Source of the DNA: CAVWDU01 sp963753815 | GTDB lineage: Bacteria; Pseudomonadota; Gammaproteobacteria; Pseudomonadales; Halieaceae | Assembly (NCBI GenBank): GCA_963753815.1 | Contig: CAVWDU010000003.1 | Coordinates: forward strand, 1,178,001 to 1,242,000 | Direction of reading: 5' to 3' | Length of the DNA stretch: 64,000 nt | In this document: positions 50,344-60,363 of the stretch, piece by piece | How the letters are laid out: the number at the start of each line of letters is the position of its first letter | Numbering within the stretch: position 1 is the stretch's first letter | Made by a program: the position numbers and the translations under genes | The notes under the pieces: model-generated | What the model was told of the DNA's origin: nothing | Databases searched by the model: none | Seen by the model: the letters and a program-made list of their open reading frames with translations, nothing else

Positions 50344-53300
50344 TTACGCCATTTGTAGCTCGCGATTTGTCAGCTCAGCGATCATTTCAACCAGCACCGG
50401 GAAATTGAATGGTTTACCCATGTAGCCATTACAGCCGGCATCCTCCGCCAGTTTCCGGTGCTTGACCCCTGTTCGGGAAGTGACCATGATCACCGGCAGG
50501 TCCCGCAGGCGGGCCGACATGCGGATATCCCGGAGCGTCTGAATCCCGTCTTTCACCGGCATTTCCACGTCCAGCAGTACTACGTCCGGCAAACGGTGGG
50601 TCGAGTTGAGGAATTCCATGGCGACCATGCCATTCTCGGCGGTGACGGTCTCCACGCCCAGCGTGTCGAACCGGCTGGTAGCCACCAGGCGCTGGGTTCT
50701 CGAGTCATCGACAACCAGCACCAGCATATTTTCGTCAGACTTGTGTTCGACGGAAATCGTGGAGCGCTCATCCAACTCGAGACTGGCAACCAGGGCGTTG
50801 AGATCAAGCGCGACAATCGCCTGTCCGTCCGCCGTAGTCGCCGCGCCGGTGACACCGGGCACCATCGAAAACTGGACGCCCAGGGAACGGATGACCAGCT
50901 CCAGCGCCTCCTTGACGTCATCAATGGCCACCGCCATATAGCGCTCTTCCGATCCGGCCACGATCACCGGCAGGGTAGAGCCCCAGGTGCCGCGCTCCGG
51001 CAGCCCCTCGCCGTGGCACAGGGTGGCAAGGTAGGAAGGCTCGCACTCCATGCCGAATATCTCCAGCGACCGTTTGTTTTCCACCGCATCGTAGAACGCG
51101 TCCGTGCCGACATGCTCCACGGCGATCAGGCCGTCCAGCGGCACGGCGTATGATGCCCGGCCGGCGCTGACCAGCAGCGCACCATTCAGGATCAGGTTCG
51201 ACGGGATTCTCACCCGAAACGTGGTGCCTTCTCCCACGACAGACTCGATATCGATATCGCCACCGATCTGCTGCAGTTCACTGATCACGATATCCATGCC
51301 CACGCCGCGCCCCGAGATCTCGCTCAGGGTCTCGGCTGTCGAGAAACCCTTGTGGAAGATCAGGTGCTGGGCCTCACTATCGCTCAGCGCATCAACATCA
51401 ACATCGAGGCCCTTGTCGAAGGCCGTCTCACGCATGACATCCGGGTCGATACCGCGACCGTCATCGTTAAGCTCGATCACGTAATCGCTGCCGTGCTTGT
51501 TGACATCGATCGTAATCCGTCCCGCAGTCGGCTTGCCTGCGGCAATCCGTTCGGCCGGGGTTTCGATCCCGTGGTCCAGCGCGTTCCTGACCATATGCTC
51601 GAGGATGACCTGGCAGCGCGCATGGTTGTCGCGGTCGAGGCTGCCAACCTCATTGAGCACCCGGAACTGCACTGCCTTGCCGAGATCGGTACTAACGGTC
51701 CGCACGATTCGTCGCAGGCCAGGCATCAGGCGCGAAACCGGGACGACCCGGGCGGCCTGGATCGAAGAGCCGAGCAGCGAGATGACCGATGCCTGCTGCT
51801 TAAGCAGCGCCTCGACCTGTGCGTTCTGGCGACTCGAGTGATTGATCAGGTCGTCGAGATCCTCAACGCCCTCCCTGAGTATGTTGGCGGCTTCCTGCAG
51901 CTCGGAATACTGGTCCATCTCCAGGGCGTCTAGCTCCGTGCTCTGGCTGCCCTTGGAGGTCACGTTGCGCAGCGCGCGGTCAGCAATTTTGGCTATATGC
52001 GCCCGCACCGAGGATAGCCGGCCCTGCAGTTCAGCAGCGGCACCCTTGTTGCGCAACGTTGCCTGTGAGGAACGCACTCCCAGCTGCTGCGCCTGACTGG
52101 TCAGGTTGAGCAGGTGATCGAGGGACTCCGGCGTCATGCGGATGCTTTGCTTGGCCGCCAGGACTTTCGCGCCCTCATCCGCGAGCTGCATGTCTTTCTG
52201 GCGCGCGCCCGCATTGCGTCCTCCAGCTTCCTCGATCGGGACGACGTTGGCCGGCAGGGATGGCGCATCGGCCTCGGAGCCGGTGGTGTCGGATTCCATC
52301 GTGGACTGGTCGCCAACCGCGATGGCGTCCTCTGCGGGTTCCTCGATACCTGCTATCGGCACGCCGGCCCCGCGGGTCGGGAACTCACTGGCGATGTCGC
52401 TGCGTTCGGCCTGGATATGCTCGAAACCGCTGACGGCCGCGTCCAGCCAGACATTGAGGATGCGGAAATAGTCCACCTCCGCACCGGCCGCTGGCCGCGC
52501 CAGCCCCTCCAGCAGGGTTTCGTAATTGTGGATCAACGTCCCGTAGCGTTGCAGTCCCACACCCTTGGCAATCCCCTTGAGGGTGTGCAGGATGCGCGGA
52601 ATCGGCGCGAAGGCGGCGTCGCTGTCAATCGCCTCTTCCCACGCTGCCATGGCATCTTCGAGCTGCTCGAGGCCGGATGCCGCTTCCTCGATGAATGCGT
52701 CGAGGAAGTCTGCAAATATCTCTCCCTGGCTCTGGCTGCTGCGATCAAACTTTATGTGAGAGGGAATACACCACGACATCCCGCTATCGTCCGGCGCCGA
52801 CACCGTCTCTTGCTCAGTCACCGCCATCTCCACGCCCGCGGCGGTATCGAATTCGTCGACCGCAATACCGCAGATGTCGTCGCTCTCCTTCTCATTCTCG
52901 GCCAATCCGCTCAACAGGAAATCGACATCGGTTGACGAGTCCGATGCAACCGGCTCGAACTCGTCGGCAAAATCCGGGCCAAAAATATCCTCTTCTACAA
53001 CTTCTGCGGCGAGGTTCATGTCATCCTCGACAGCAGGCGCCACAGTCTCTCCATGGTCTTCGGCCATTGGGCTTTCCGCCTCATCGGCCGCCTCGTCGGT
53101 TGCCGGCTCGGTCGCCGCGCCGGCAAGCACTTCGACACCGGTTGCTGTCGACTCTTCCACGCCCCCCGCGTCGACCTCCGCAAGCCCCCAGCCACTGTCG
53201 ATCAACTCGTCTTCGATAGCGGTCGGCGGCACAGTAGCATCGGCATCGGCCGTGTTATCTGCAGAGAAGCCACTCAGAGAGGTCATCGCCTCTTCGAGCA

Positions 53301-54960
53301 GGTCATCGTCACTCAGCTCGTCATCAAAGCCCTCTATCACGAGGTCGCCCAATTCTTCAGCGAAGCCCGAGTCATCCTCGAGCTCACCCGATTCGGCTTC
53401 GTCCAGGCCTGCAGAGGCGGACCACGGTATCATTTCGGCGATGTCGCCCACTGCGTTCGTCGTCTCTTCAAGATGCCCCGAAAACGACTCGTCGAACAGG
53501 TTGTTCCAGGCCTCTCCTGACGCCACATTGAGCAGGCGCACATAAACGGCATCACGCTCGGTCTGCCCAAGTGCCTCCAGTCCCGGAACTTCCTCATCGC
53601 TGATCGTTGCGATACGGACATAGCCCTGGGCGAGACAGCAGGCTACGGATTCGGCATCGGCTCCAAGCATCAACTCGACCTCGACGGTCGCCACCGGCAA
53701 TCCCAGCACCTCAAGCCGCTCACGGACCCGTGCCGACAGCCCTTCCATGGCGTTGTCTATTACCCGACTGATAGCCGCAATCGAGCTTCCATCCAGGCCC
53801 GCCTCGACGTCAAAGTCATCTTCGTAGTCAATCGGGCACACAGGCGACGGATCCACCGAGGCTACGCCGTCGGTGTCCTCTACCTTGAGTTCTTCGATCT
53901 GCAGCTGGTCGCCGGCGAGGTGTTCGCCATCGAGCAAGTACTGGTCAAAGGCCGCGTCATCAGTAGGCGGCTCAGTCTGGCTTACATACTCCACGACATC
54001 CGGTGCGGCCTGACTGCGGTCAGTTTCTGACTTATCGATGGCAGAAACCGCAAACGCGTCCAGCTGTGTGTCTTCTCCTCCCGTCTGAAAATCTGCAACC
54101 GCTTCACTGACGATGTCGGTTTCGGCGTCGAGATTGAACGCACCAGGAGCGTTATCCGTCGCCTCTTGTGCTGCCTCGGGAATGCCCTCCAGCCCCGGCT
54201 GCAAGTCATTCACGAGCGCCTCGGGCCCCGCAAGCCCGGCGGCCATCTCGGCCAGTGATCCCGTTCCGGCCTGAGCCTCGTGGACGGTATCCGCTGCCGA
54301 ACCGGTCACGGCAGATGTTGCATCCACAGCGCCGGAGACGATATCTCCCGCTGCGCCGGCAAACGGGAGACCGGGAACCGTATCCTCCGGGGCATGGGTA
54401 TCCTGCTGCTCAGGATGGTCATCACCGCCAACAATCTGGATTGATGATTGCTCGACAGATTCCCGGGCGGTGGCGGCCTCCGCCTGTCCCTTTTTGATGA
54501 CGAGGAACTGCTCGCCGATATCGTCCTCTTCCGCCAACCCGAGAATATCCACGCCATCGTCGATCACGGCGGTGATCGACTCCTCATCGCCCGACCGCGA
54601 CTTGGAATGATCAATGGCCATGGGCACGTCGTGGCTGACCTCGCCTGGATCGCCGGTGGCGTCGCTCTTGGCGTAAATATCACTGCCTGTATCGCCACTG
54701 CCGAGAACAATTTCTTCGCGCACATAGGTGGAGAGATCGTCCAGATTGCGATCACCGCTCATCATCGGACGGGCTGCGATTTCCGCCTCGAGCGGCGATA
54801 GCGAGCAATCCAGTTCCTCTTCAAGCAATGCGAAGAGTTTTTCCGGCTCCTCGGCATATTCCTGTTCGATCAGCCATTCCAGGTCCGCATTTTCAGAGGA
54901 CTCTGATCCGTCGCCACTGGTGTTCCGCTCCACGGCATTATCATCGTTGTTACGCTGCAC
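50344..54960 (-). CDS. ChpA-like hybrid kinase, C-terminal protein (Hpt, CheA-type kinase core, CheW, receiver)
   Basis: A 1538-residue CheA-type histidine kinase of a type IV pilus chemosensory system. Residues about 1-735 are Asp/Glu/Ala-rich and largely disordered, with a small conserved island near 400-500. Then come an Hpt domain with phosphorylatable His792 (HTLKG), a dimerisation helix pair, an ATPase domain (N box MVRNALDHGIE near 1120; G box GRGVGMDI near 1217), a CheW-like domain and a C-terminal receiver with Asp1464 (VVLLDVEMPVKDG). GTG start with GAGGAG upstream. In Pseudomonas ChpA is one chain; here the N-terminal part is a separate upstream gene 34 bases away. Confidence 0.9.
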   Translation of the reverse strand: MQRNNDDNAVERNTSGDGSESSENADLEWLIEQEYAEEPEKLFALLEEELDCSLSPLEAEIAARPMMSGDRNLDDLSTYVREEIVLGSGDTGSDIYAKSDATGDPGEVSHDVPMAIDHSKSRSGDEESITAVIDDGVDILGLAEEDDIGEQFLVIKKGQAEAATARESVEQSSIQIVGGDDHPEQQDTHAPEDTVPGLPFAGAAGDIVSGAVDATSAVTGSAADTVHEAQAGTGSLAEMAAGLAGPEALVNDLQPGLEGIPEAAQEATDNAPGAFNLDAETDIVSEAVADFQTGGEDTQLDAFAVSAIDKSETDRSQAAPDVVEYVSQTEPPTDDAAFDQYLLDGEHLAGDQLQIEELKVEDTDGVASVDPSPVCPIDYEDDFDVEAGLDGSSIAAISRVIDNAMEGLSARVRERLEVLGLPVATVEVELMLGADAESVACCLAQGYVRIATISDEEVPGLEALGQTERDAVYVRLLNVASGEAWNNLFDESFSGHLEETTNAVGDIAEMIPWSASAGLDEAESGELEDDSGFAEELGDLVIEGFDDELSDDDLLEEAMTSLSGFSADNTADADATVPPTAIEDELIDSGWGLAEVDAGGVEESTATGVEVLAGAATEPATDEAADEAESPMAEDHGETVAPAVEDDMNLAAEVVEEDIFGPDFADEFEPVASDSSTDVDFLLSGLAENEKESDDICGIAVDEFDTAAGVEMAVTEQETVSAPDDSGMSWCIPSHIKFDRSSQSQGEIFADFLDAFIEEAASGLEQLEDAMAAWEEAIDSDAAFAPIPRILHTLKGIAKGVGLQRYGTLIHNYETLLEGLARPAAGAEVDYFRILNVWLDAAVSGFEHIQAERSDIASEFPTRGAGVPIAGIEEPAEDAIAVGDQSTMESDTTGSEADAPSLPANVVPIEEAGGRNAGARQKDMQLADEGAKVLAAKQSIRMTPESLDHLLNLTSQAQQLGVRSSQATLRNKGAAAELQGRLSSVRAHIAKIADRALRNVTSKGSQSTELDALEMDQYSELQEAANILREGVEDLDDLINHSSRQNAQVEALLKQQASVISLLGSSIQAARVVPVSRLMPGLRRIVRTVSTDLGKAVQFRVLNEVGSLDRDNHARCQVILEHMVRNALDHGIETPAERIAAGKPTAGRITIDVNKHGSDYVIELNDDGRGIDPDVMRETAFDKGLDVDVDALSDSEAQHLIFHKGFSTAETLSEISGRGVGMDIVISELQQIGGDIDIESVVGEGTTFRVRIPSNLILNGALLVSAGRASYAVPLDGLIAVEHVGTDAFYDAVENKRSLEIFGMECEPSYLATLCHGEGLPERGTWGSTLPVIVAGSEERYMAVAIDDVKEALELVIRSLGVQFSMVPGVTGAATTADGQAIVALDLNALVASLELDERSTISVEHKSDENMLVLVVDDSRTQRLVATSRFDTLGVETVTAENGMVAMEFLNSTHRLPDVVLLDVEMPVKDGIQTLRDIRMSARLRDLPVIMVTSRTGVKHRKLAEDAGCNGYMGKPFNFPVLVEMIAELTNRELQMA

Positions 54961-54994
54961 GCGATTCTCCTCGTTTCAGATTGAGGTCAGCGGC

Positions 54995-57415
54995 TTAACC
55001 GTTGACGGCGGGGGAGGTGTTTTCCAGCCCGGCGGGATTCGTGTCACCACCTTCCAACTGGGACAGATCCAGCGCCAGGTCATCCTCGCTCGACTGCGCC
55101 AGCTCAAAGCATCGATTGGTCAGGTTACGTACCCGGTCAGTATCAAGCCCATCTGCCTGCTTGTACGACTGCACAAGTTCCGGCAGCTCATCCACAACCT
55201 CGGCAACCAGTGTCTGCAGGCGCTCTTCGACAGTGTTTTCTCCCTCGAGTACCCGGTCGAGCATGTCCTGTGCCGCCCAGCCGAGCTCGCCCAGAACGTT
55301 GGCGCCTACCGCGCGGCCGTTGCCCTTGAACGTATGGAAATGACGGCGCATATCGCGCAGGACCTGGTTTAGCGATGGCTCCTGCTTCCATACACCGTGA
55401 AGGCGAGTGAGCTCTGCCACGATCTCTTCGGATTCCTCGATAAAGACCTCCCTGAACTCGATCGGGATTTCACCGTCCTGTACATAGTTGTGAATAGCCG
55501 GAACGGCGGCATTCAGTGAATCAGTCACATCCGGCCCACTGGGCAGTTCGCTCATCTGTGCGAGCAATTCCGCGGAGCGCTGCTCCGCAAAAGCGAGCAT
55601 ATGCGAGGTATCGTCAAGGGGGTCAAGGACCGACCGCTGCAGATGCAGTTCCAGCTGTGCAAACACATCGGCAAAGCAGCGGAAGGCGTCGTCTTCCCGC
55701 ACACTGCCCGCTTCACTCGCCGCTTCCAGCCACTGCCGGCAACGGTCGATTATCTCGCCTTCCTCGGCCATCGCGGCAAAATTCAACGCGCCGGAAATTT
55801 CACTCAGCAACTGCAGCGACAGTCGAATCGCCTGCCGATCGGGAATATCGTCAAGACTGTTGAAATAATTCGTCGCCAGCTCGAACAGCAGATCGATGTC
55901 CGGCTCGCCGTTGTCCGCCTCCCGAACGGCCTGACGCAGCTCCTCGTGTCCCTCCTCTGATTTATTGAGGTATCGGTGCAATGCGAACGTCAACTGCATC
56001 ACGCTCTCAGGGCACAGCGGTTTCCTGGCTATCGCCGATGCCAGTGCCTTGCGGCGCAGGATGGTGTGAAGGTGGTTTTCCACCAGCGACATCTGTCCGA
56101 ACGTGGCGGAGATCACGCTCTCACGCAGTTCAAACTCGCGGCTGGAAAACGAGCTGCACACACCGTGTTCCAGCTTGTGCTCGATATCCAGCTTGACGTC
56201 CACGATGCCGCGAACGATTTCCGAGATGACACGCTCAGCCCGGTCCGGGCTGTCACCGAACTTACCAGAGAACAGCGCGCCAAGGTGATCGTAAACCTGC
56301 TGCAGCGAGTCAGCATGTGCCATCTGTCCGGCGGCGAGCAGCCGTTGCTGCGCTGCCTCGATACCTTCGAGGGCAACGGTGGCGTCCAGCTCACCATTAT
56401 TGGCCGCGAGGGCTTTCAAATCATGCGCTGTAATGTGTTCTACCGCACCGTCAAGCTTGTCCAATGCACCGCTGAGCGCAGTAACCAGCGCGTCGAGGTG
56501 AATAAGACCGCTTCGTGAAATTTCGATCGTTTCGTCGTTGATGCCGAACGCCTCGCGGATTGCGTTGATGTGCACCGGTCGCGCTTTGCAGGACGCCACG
56601 TAGAACAGCATCTGCTGCAGGTAGCCATCGTAATCCATTGACGGATCAATCTCGGAGCCCTTTTCACGGGCGTGCTTGATCATGAAGGCGCCGGATTTGA
56701 AAATCTGGGCAATGCATTCGTCCGGGACGATAAGACCTCCGGCAATGCCCTCACAGATACCGATGAGCGTGAACCAGAATCGCTCCGGCTCGCTGCCCGC
56801 AAACAGTTGTTGCATCTTGCGCGAGATCCTGGCTACCGTCTTCATGCTCTCGCGGGTGTTGCGTTTGCGCAGTGCCGACTTGGCCATTTCGAGGTATAGC
56901 GCCAGCATCACGTTGGCCCGGCTGCGTATTTCATCATTGGAGGCAGGCTGCCCGTCCGTCGTGATGCCCGCTTCGGGTGCGATCTCCATATGGAAGAAAA
57001 ACGCCTGCGGTCGGGGGCGTTCGCCTACCCAACGGCGCAGGTCATTGACATACTGCTCCAACCCGCGACCGGTGTCTTCCCGCACGCTCTGCACATGTGC
57101 CAGGTAGGCGGGAAGCACTTTCAGTGCCTGCATCAAACCGCCCATAGTGAGTTTGCGGCGTTCACCGACCACCCGGTCCTTGTACAGGAAGTTGAGGCCA
57201 CGTTCCATTTCGATTGCGAGTATCTCGGCTTTCTTGATTCCCAGTGCACGCAACGTCGATGTGATCTGGTGAACTGCCCACATACACTGCAGAAGCTGTT
57301 TCTTCTGCGAGGTATCCTGGCTGTACTCGACCAGCGCCGATTCGGCGTTCTCGGCCTGTTTGTTCATCAGGCCGATTACCCATTTGAGGGAAACGATATC
57401 CGTCTTGCTAGCCAC
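54995..57415 (-). CDS. ChpA/FimL-like N-terminal protein with Hpt domain
   Basis: An 806-residue, almost wholly helical protein equivalent to the N-terminal part of ChpA. The start resembles a degenerate Hpt (CMWAVHQITSTLRALGIKKAEILAIEMERGL, in pieces), as in FimL and ChpA. Near the C-terminus a complete Hpt has His694 in RRHFHTFKGNGRAVGANVLGE. It has no kinase, ATPase or receiver domain. Start GTG follows the GGTGGAGG at the end of the CheR gene. Together with the downstream gene (1538 residues) it gives about the size of an intact ChpA, so I read the pair as a split ChpA rather than two unrelated proteins. Confidence 0.82.
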   Translation of the reverse strand: MASKTDIVSLKWVIGLMNKQAENAESALVEYSQDTSQKKQLLQCMWAVHQITSTLRALGIKKAEILAIEMERGLNFLYKDRVVGERRKLTMGGLMQALKVLPAYLAHVQSVREDTGRGLEQYVNDLRRWVGERPRPQAFFFHMEIAPEAGITTDGQPASNDEIRSRANVMLALYLEMAKSALRKRNTRESMKTVARISRKMQQLFAGSEPERFWFTLIGICEGIAGGLIVPDECIAQIFKSGAFMIKHAREKGSEIDPSMDYDGYLQQMLFYVASCKARPVHINAIREAFGINDETIEISRSGLIHLDALVTALSGALDKLDGAVEHITAHDLKALAANNGELDATVALEGIEAAQQRLLAAGQMAHADSLQQVYDHLGALFSGKFGDSPDRAERVISEIVRGIVDVKLDIEHKLEHGVCSSFSSREFELRESVISATFGQMSLVENHLHTILRRKALASAIARKPLCPESVMQLTFALHRYLNKSEEGHEELRQAVREADNGEPDIDLLFELATNYFNSLDDIPDRQAIRLSLQLLSEISGALNFAAMAEEGEIIDRCRQWLEAASEAGSVREDDAFRCFADVFAQLELHLQRSVLDPLDDTSHMLAFAEQRSAELLAQMSELPSGPDVTDSLNAAVPAIHNYVQDGEIPIEFREVFIEESEEIVAELTRLHGVWKQEPSLNQVLRDMRRHFHTFKGNGRAVGANVLGELGWAAQDMLDRVLEGENTVEERLQTLVAEVVDELPELVQSYKQADGLDTDRVRNLTNRCFELAQSSEDDLALDLSQLEGGDTNPAGLENTSPAVNG

Positions 57416-57418
57416 TGA

Positions 57419-58270
57419 TTAAACCTCCACCTTTCGATAAGCACAGACGCCCGGCCATGACTGCCGACGCATCTCAGGGTTTTTCCACCAGGCGTCTTCG
57501 CCGGCGCCAAGCACAAGCAGGCCTCCGGCCGTAAGTCGATCCGCCAGCTGATCGATGATCCAGAGCTGCACGTCGTGTTCAAAATAGATCAGAACGTTCT
57601 GGCAAAAAATGATGTCAAATTCCGCATAGGGCGCACTGTTAACGTGCAACAGATTGCTCTGGAAAAAATGAGTCCGCGATTGGATACTCTCGGATACCTG
57701 CCACTCGTCGTCGCCCACCCGCTCGATGAACGCATCGCGATACGGGCCGGGAATGCCTGCCACCGACGACTCGGGATAGCGTCCACGCTGGCACCGGCTG
57801 ACTGCCTCGAAACTGATATCGGTCCCGATGCCATACCAGTCCATTGCAGGTGCGTCGGTTGGCTTCAGGGATTCGATAACCATACCTACCGAGTACAACT
57901 CCTGCCCTGTAGAGCAGCCCGCACTCCACACTGTCAGCGGACGCTTCTGCCCGCGCTTGATTCGCGCCTGCACGTCGCTGGCCACGGCCTCCATCGCCGC
58001 CGGCTGACGAAAGAAACGTGTCTCCTTGACAGACAGCAGATCAATCAGCGCCAGCCATTCCGCCCGAGCATCCAGGCTGTCTTCAAGCAGATTGAAGTAC
58101 TCACCCGGGTTACCGAGACCGAGCGCCTCGATGCGGTCATGCACGTTGCGCTCGATAATCCGCTGCGGGGTTTCGATCTTTATTCCCGCTTTAGATCGCA
58201 GCTGGCGCATTAGCGTCAGCATCTGGGAAACGCTGATAGGCTCCGGTTGACGTGCGGACGCGACAGTCAT
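57419..58270 (-). CDS. pilK: CheR-type methyltransferase (PilK)
   Basis: A 283-residue SAM-dependent methyltransferase that should methylate glutamates on the PilJ-type receptor encoded just before it. An N-terminal helical CheR domain (about 12-85) is followed by the SAM domain with VWSAGCSTGQELYSVGM, the acidic motif IGTDISFEAVSRCQRGRY and FDIIFCQNVLIYFE. All CheR motifs are intact. The start ATG overlaps the receptor stop (ATGA). Confidence 0.9.
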   Translation of the reverse strand: MTVASARQPEPISVSQMLTLMRQLRSKAGIKIETPQRIIERNVHDRIEALGLGNPGEYFNLLEDSLDARAEWLALIDLLSVKETRFFRQPAAMEAVASDVQARIKRGQKRPLTVWSAGCSTGQELYSVGMVIESLKPTDAPAMDWYGIGTDISFEAVSRCQRGRYPESSVAGIPGPYRDAFIERVGDDEWQVSESIQSRTHFFQSNLLHVNSAPYAEFDIIFCQNVLIYFEHDVQLWIIDQLADRLTAGGLLVLGAGEDAWWKNPEMRRQSWPGVCAYRKVEV

Positions 58271-60363
58271 ACTGAAACGTTGGTCTTGGCAGGCTGGTCT
58301 TCCAGCTCCGTCATCTCGGCCTCGTCATAGACCTGGGCGGCTACCGGCACGGCGGCGACTTGTTCAGGCTCGGCAACCCCGTGCGATTCGGCCGTGTTGC
58401 TATCGCCGATCTTGAACTGGCTCAGGTTTTCGGCCACTTCACGCATGGACTTCTGCAACCCGCTCACGCCGATCTGGGTAAACTCACTGAACTCACTGAT
58501 CTCCAGGTTGCGGTCCCTGATCCGGGCCATCGAACTGTTCATGTGTTGTGCACTGTCAGCCGACTGCCCGGCAGCATCGTCCACCGATGTAATGATCGAG
58601 GTAATCGCGTCCGATCCGGCGTTGATATCCTCCAGCGAGCTGTCGAGCCTGTCGATATACTCGAGAATGGTCACGACCGTACCCACAGTATTTTCCATAC
58701 TGCTCAGGTTTTCGGCAGACATATCCTGAAGCATGCGAACTTCAGAGATGATCTTGCGACCCTCCTCCTCGGCCTCGCGCAACAGGTCACCGATGGCTTC
58801 GGCAATTCCCAGGAAAGGGCGGCCGTATTCACCCGCTTTCTCCGCCTCGATCCGGGTATTGATCGCAACTACCGAAATCTTGGTGTTCAATGCCTGGATG
58901 TATTCCGCGGCAGTCGTGACCGACTGGATCAATTCGCCCTGGCGCTTCGCCGACTTGGATGTCTTCTGCACAGATTCCCGCACATCGGCAGATGCCTTCG
59001 ACATGTCTTTGGTCAGTTCGTAACCACGCGCTACCTTTTCACGGTTCTGTTCCGAGGTGCGTGCGGCCTTCATTGTCGAGCTCTTGATCTCCTCACTGGT
59101 GCGTACCATTTCGGTCGCAGCGGTGGTGGACTCCACCACCGAACGGGTCAGTTCCTTGCCCTTGGTCACCTGGCCACGGGCCGACTTACCGATCTTGTTG
59201 ATCTCTTCAACCGAAACCACAAACGGATTGCGGATATTGCGGATCAGCTCACGCTGGCGCTGGGTAGAAGCGTTGATTTCCCTGGCGATATCCTGGGTGA
59301 CAGAATTATTTTCCGGCACCTGCACGGTCAGGTCACCTTCTGCGATCTTGACCAGTGCGCCGTTAATTTCCGATACACCCTGTTCCGTATACAGGACTCG
59401 TCCGCGCTGGGAACGGTACATAACAACCAGCAGTCCGACCGCAAGCAGTGCGGGCGCGCCGAACAGGTACATCAGAGTGCGGCGATCATAGAGCCGGGCG
59501 TTGGTGAGCCGGTCTATGGCCGGTCCCAGATCGGAGATCGGTCCCGCCAGCCGGGCGCTGTCGCCGATCACCGCTTGCCGCGCGACTGCCGCCTCGCGCA
59601 GGCCTTCCGATGCACCCGCAATCTGGTCTATCGAGGTCGAGACGACCGAGAACATGTCATCCGCCGCGGTCACCGATTCCAGGACGTCTGCGTCTGTGAT
59701 CTTTTCCACGCCCATCACACGATTGCCGTTCTTGAGCGCGTCTATCACCTGCAGGAAGTTGGCTGCGTCAGTGCGGAACTCGTCTGCGGCCAGCTGGGAC
59801 TCACTGCCGCCCGCCAGAATCTTGTCGATGTTGCGGCCGATGCGCTCGGTAAGCCAGAGTGTTTTCTGTGCCGCAGCGATGGTTCCCGCGCCCACTTCTT
59901 CGTCGCGCATGAAATCCACAACGGCGGCGAACTCACTCTGGATCGGCTTGATATTCTCTTCCAGCTCCGCGGAGACGCCATTGATGAATGCAATCCCGGG
60001 TCCCGCCTCGACCAGGGTCTTTGCCGCTCCCTCGACGGGAGCCCAGTTCTTCCTGATCGCGGCTATCTCGCGGTCTATGCCTAGTGGCTGCAGCTGATTC
60101 AACAAGTCGTTGAACTTGTTGAGCTGCGCCTGTAACTGGGTGAATGTTCGTTCATTGCCCAGCTGCGTCTCCCGCGCCTTGACGGCCACCTCCTGGGAAA
60201 CCAGGCGGAGGTCATTGGCAATGAGGCGGTACTCGCCTTCCTGCCCGGCCTCCTCCTGGCTCAGGAAGAAGGTGTAGGCTACTCCACCCAGACACGCAAT
60301 TATGCCCAGGGTTATGACGCTCACCCAAAAAGTAGAGCTGCCGCTCTTGTTCGTTCTTATCAT
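58267..60363 (-). CDS. pilJ: PilJ-like methyl-accepting chemotaxis protein
   Basis: The transmembrane sensor of the Chp system, 698 residues. A first helix (about 12-35), a periplasmic helical PilJ-type ligand domain repeated once (about 36-290), a second helix (LMYLFGAPALLAVGLLVVMYR), a HAMP-like stretch (LVKIAEGDLTVQVPE) and a cytoplasmic MCP coiled coil with the signalling hairpin INTRIEAEKAGEYGRPFLGIAEAIGDL (in pieces). The hairpin tip deviates from enteric MCPs in the way PilJ does. The stop overlaps the methyltransferase start, and its own start overlaps the pilI stop. Confidence 0.93.
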   Translation of the reverse strand: MIRTNKSGSSTFWVSVITLGIIACLGGVAYTFFLSQEEAGQEGEYRLIANDLRLVSQEVAVKARETQLGNERTFTQLQAQLNKFNDLLNQLQPLGIDREIAAIRKNWAPVEGAAKTLVEAGPGIAFINGVSAELEENIKPIQSEFAAVVDFMRDEEVGAGTIAAAQKTLWLTERIGRNIDKILAGGSESQLAADEFRTDAANFLQVIDALKNGNRVMGVEKITDADVLESVTAADDMFSVVSTSIDQIAGASEGLREAAVARQAVIGDSARLAGPISDLGPAIDRLTNARLYDRRTLMYLFGAPALLAVGLLVVMYRSQRGRVLYTEQGVSEINGALVKIAEGDLTVQVPENNSVTQDIAREINASTQRQRELIRNIRNPFVVSVEEINKIGKSARGQVTKGKELTRSVVESTTAATEMVRTSEEIKSSTMKAARTSEQNREKVARGYELTKDMSKASADVRESVQKTSKSAKRQGELIQSVTTAAEYIQALNTKISVVAINTRIEAEKAGEYGRPFLGIAEAIGDLLREAEEEGRKIISEVRMLQDMSAENLSSMENTVGTVVTILEYIDRLDSSLEDINAGSDAITSIITSVDDAAGQSADSAQHMNSSMARIRDRNLEISEFSEFTQIGVSGLQKSMREVAENLSQFKIGDSNTAESHGVAEPEQVAAVPVAAQVYDEAEMTELEDQPAKTNVSV

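Noticed and set aside
58360..60084. 574-codon open frame on the plus strand across pilJ
   Set aside because: Antisense shadow; Arg/His/Asp-rich and without domain signatures, while the minus strand encodes a complete PilJ.
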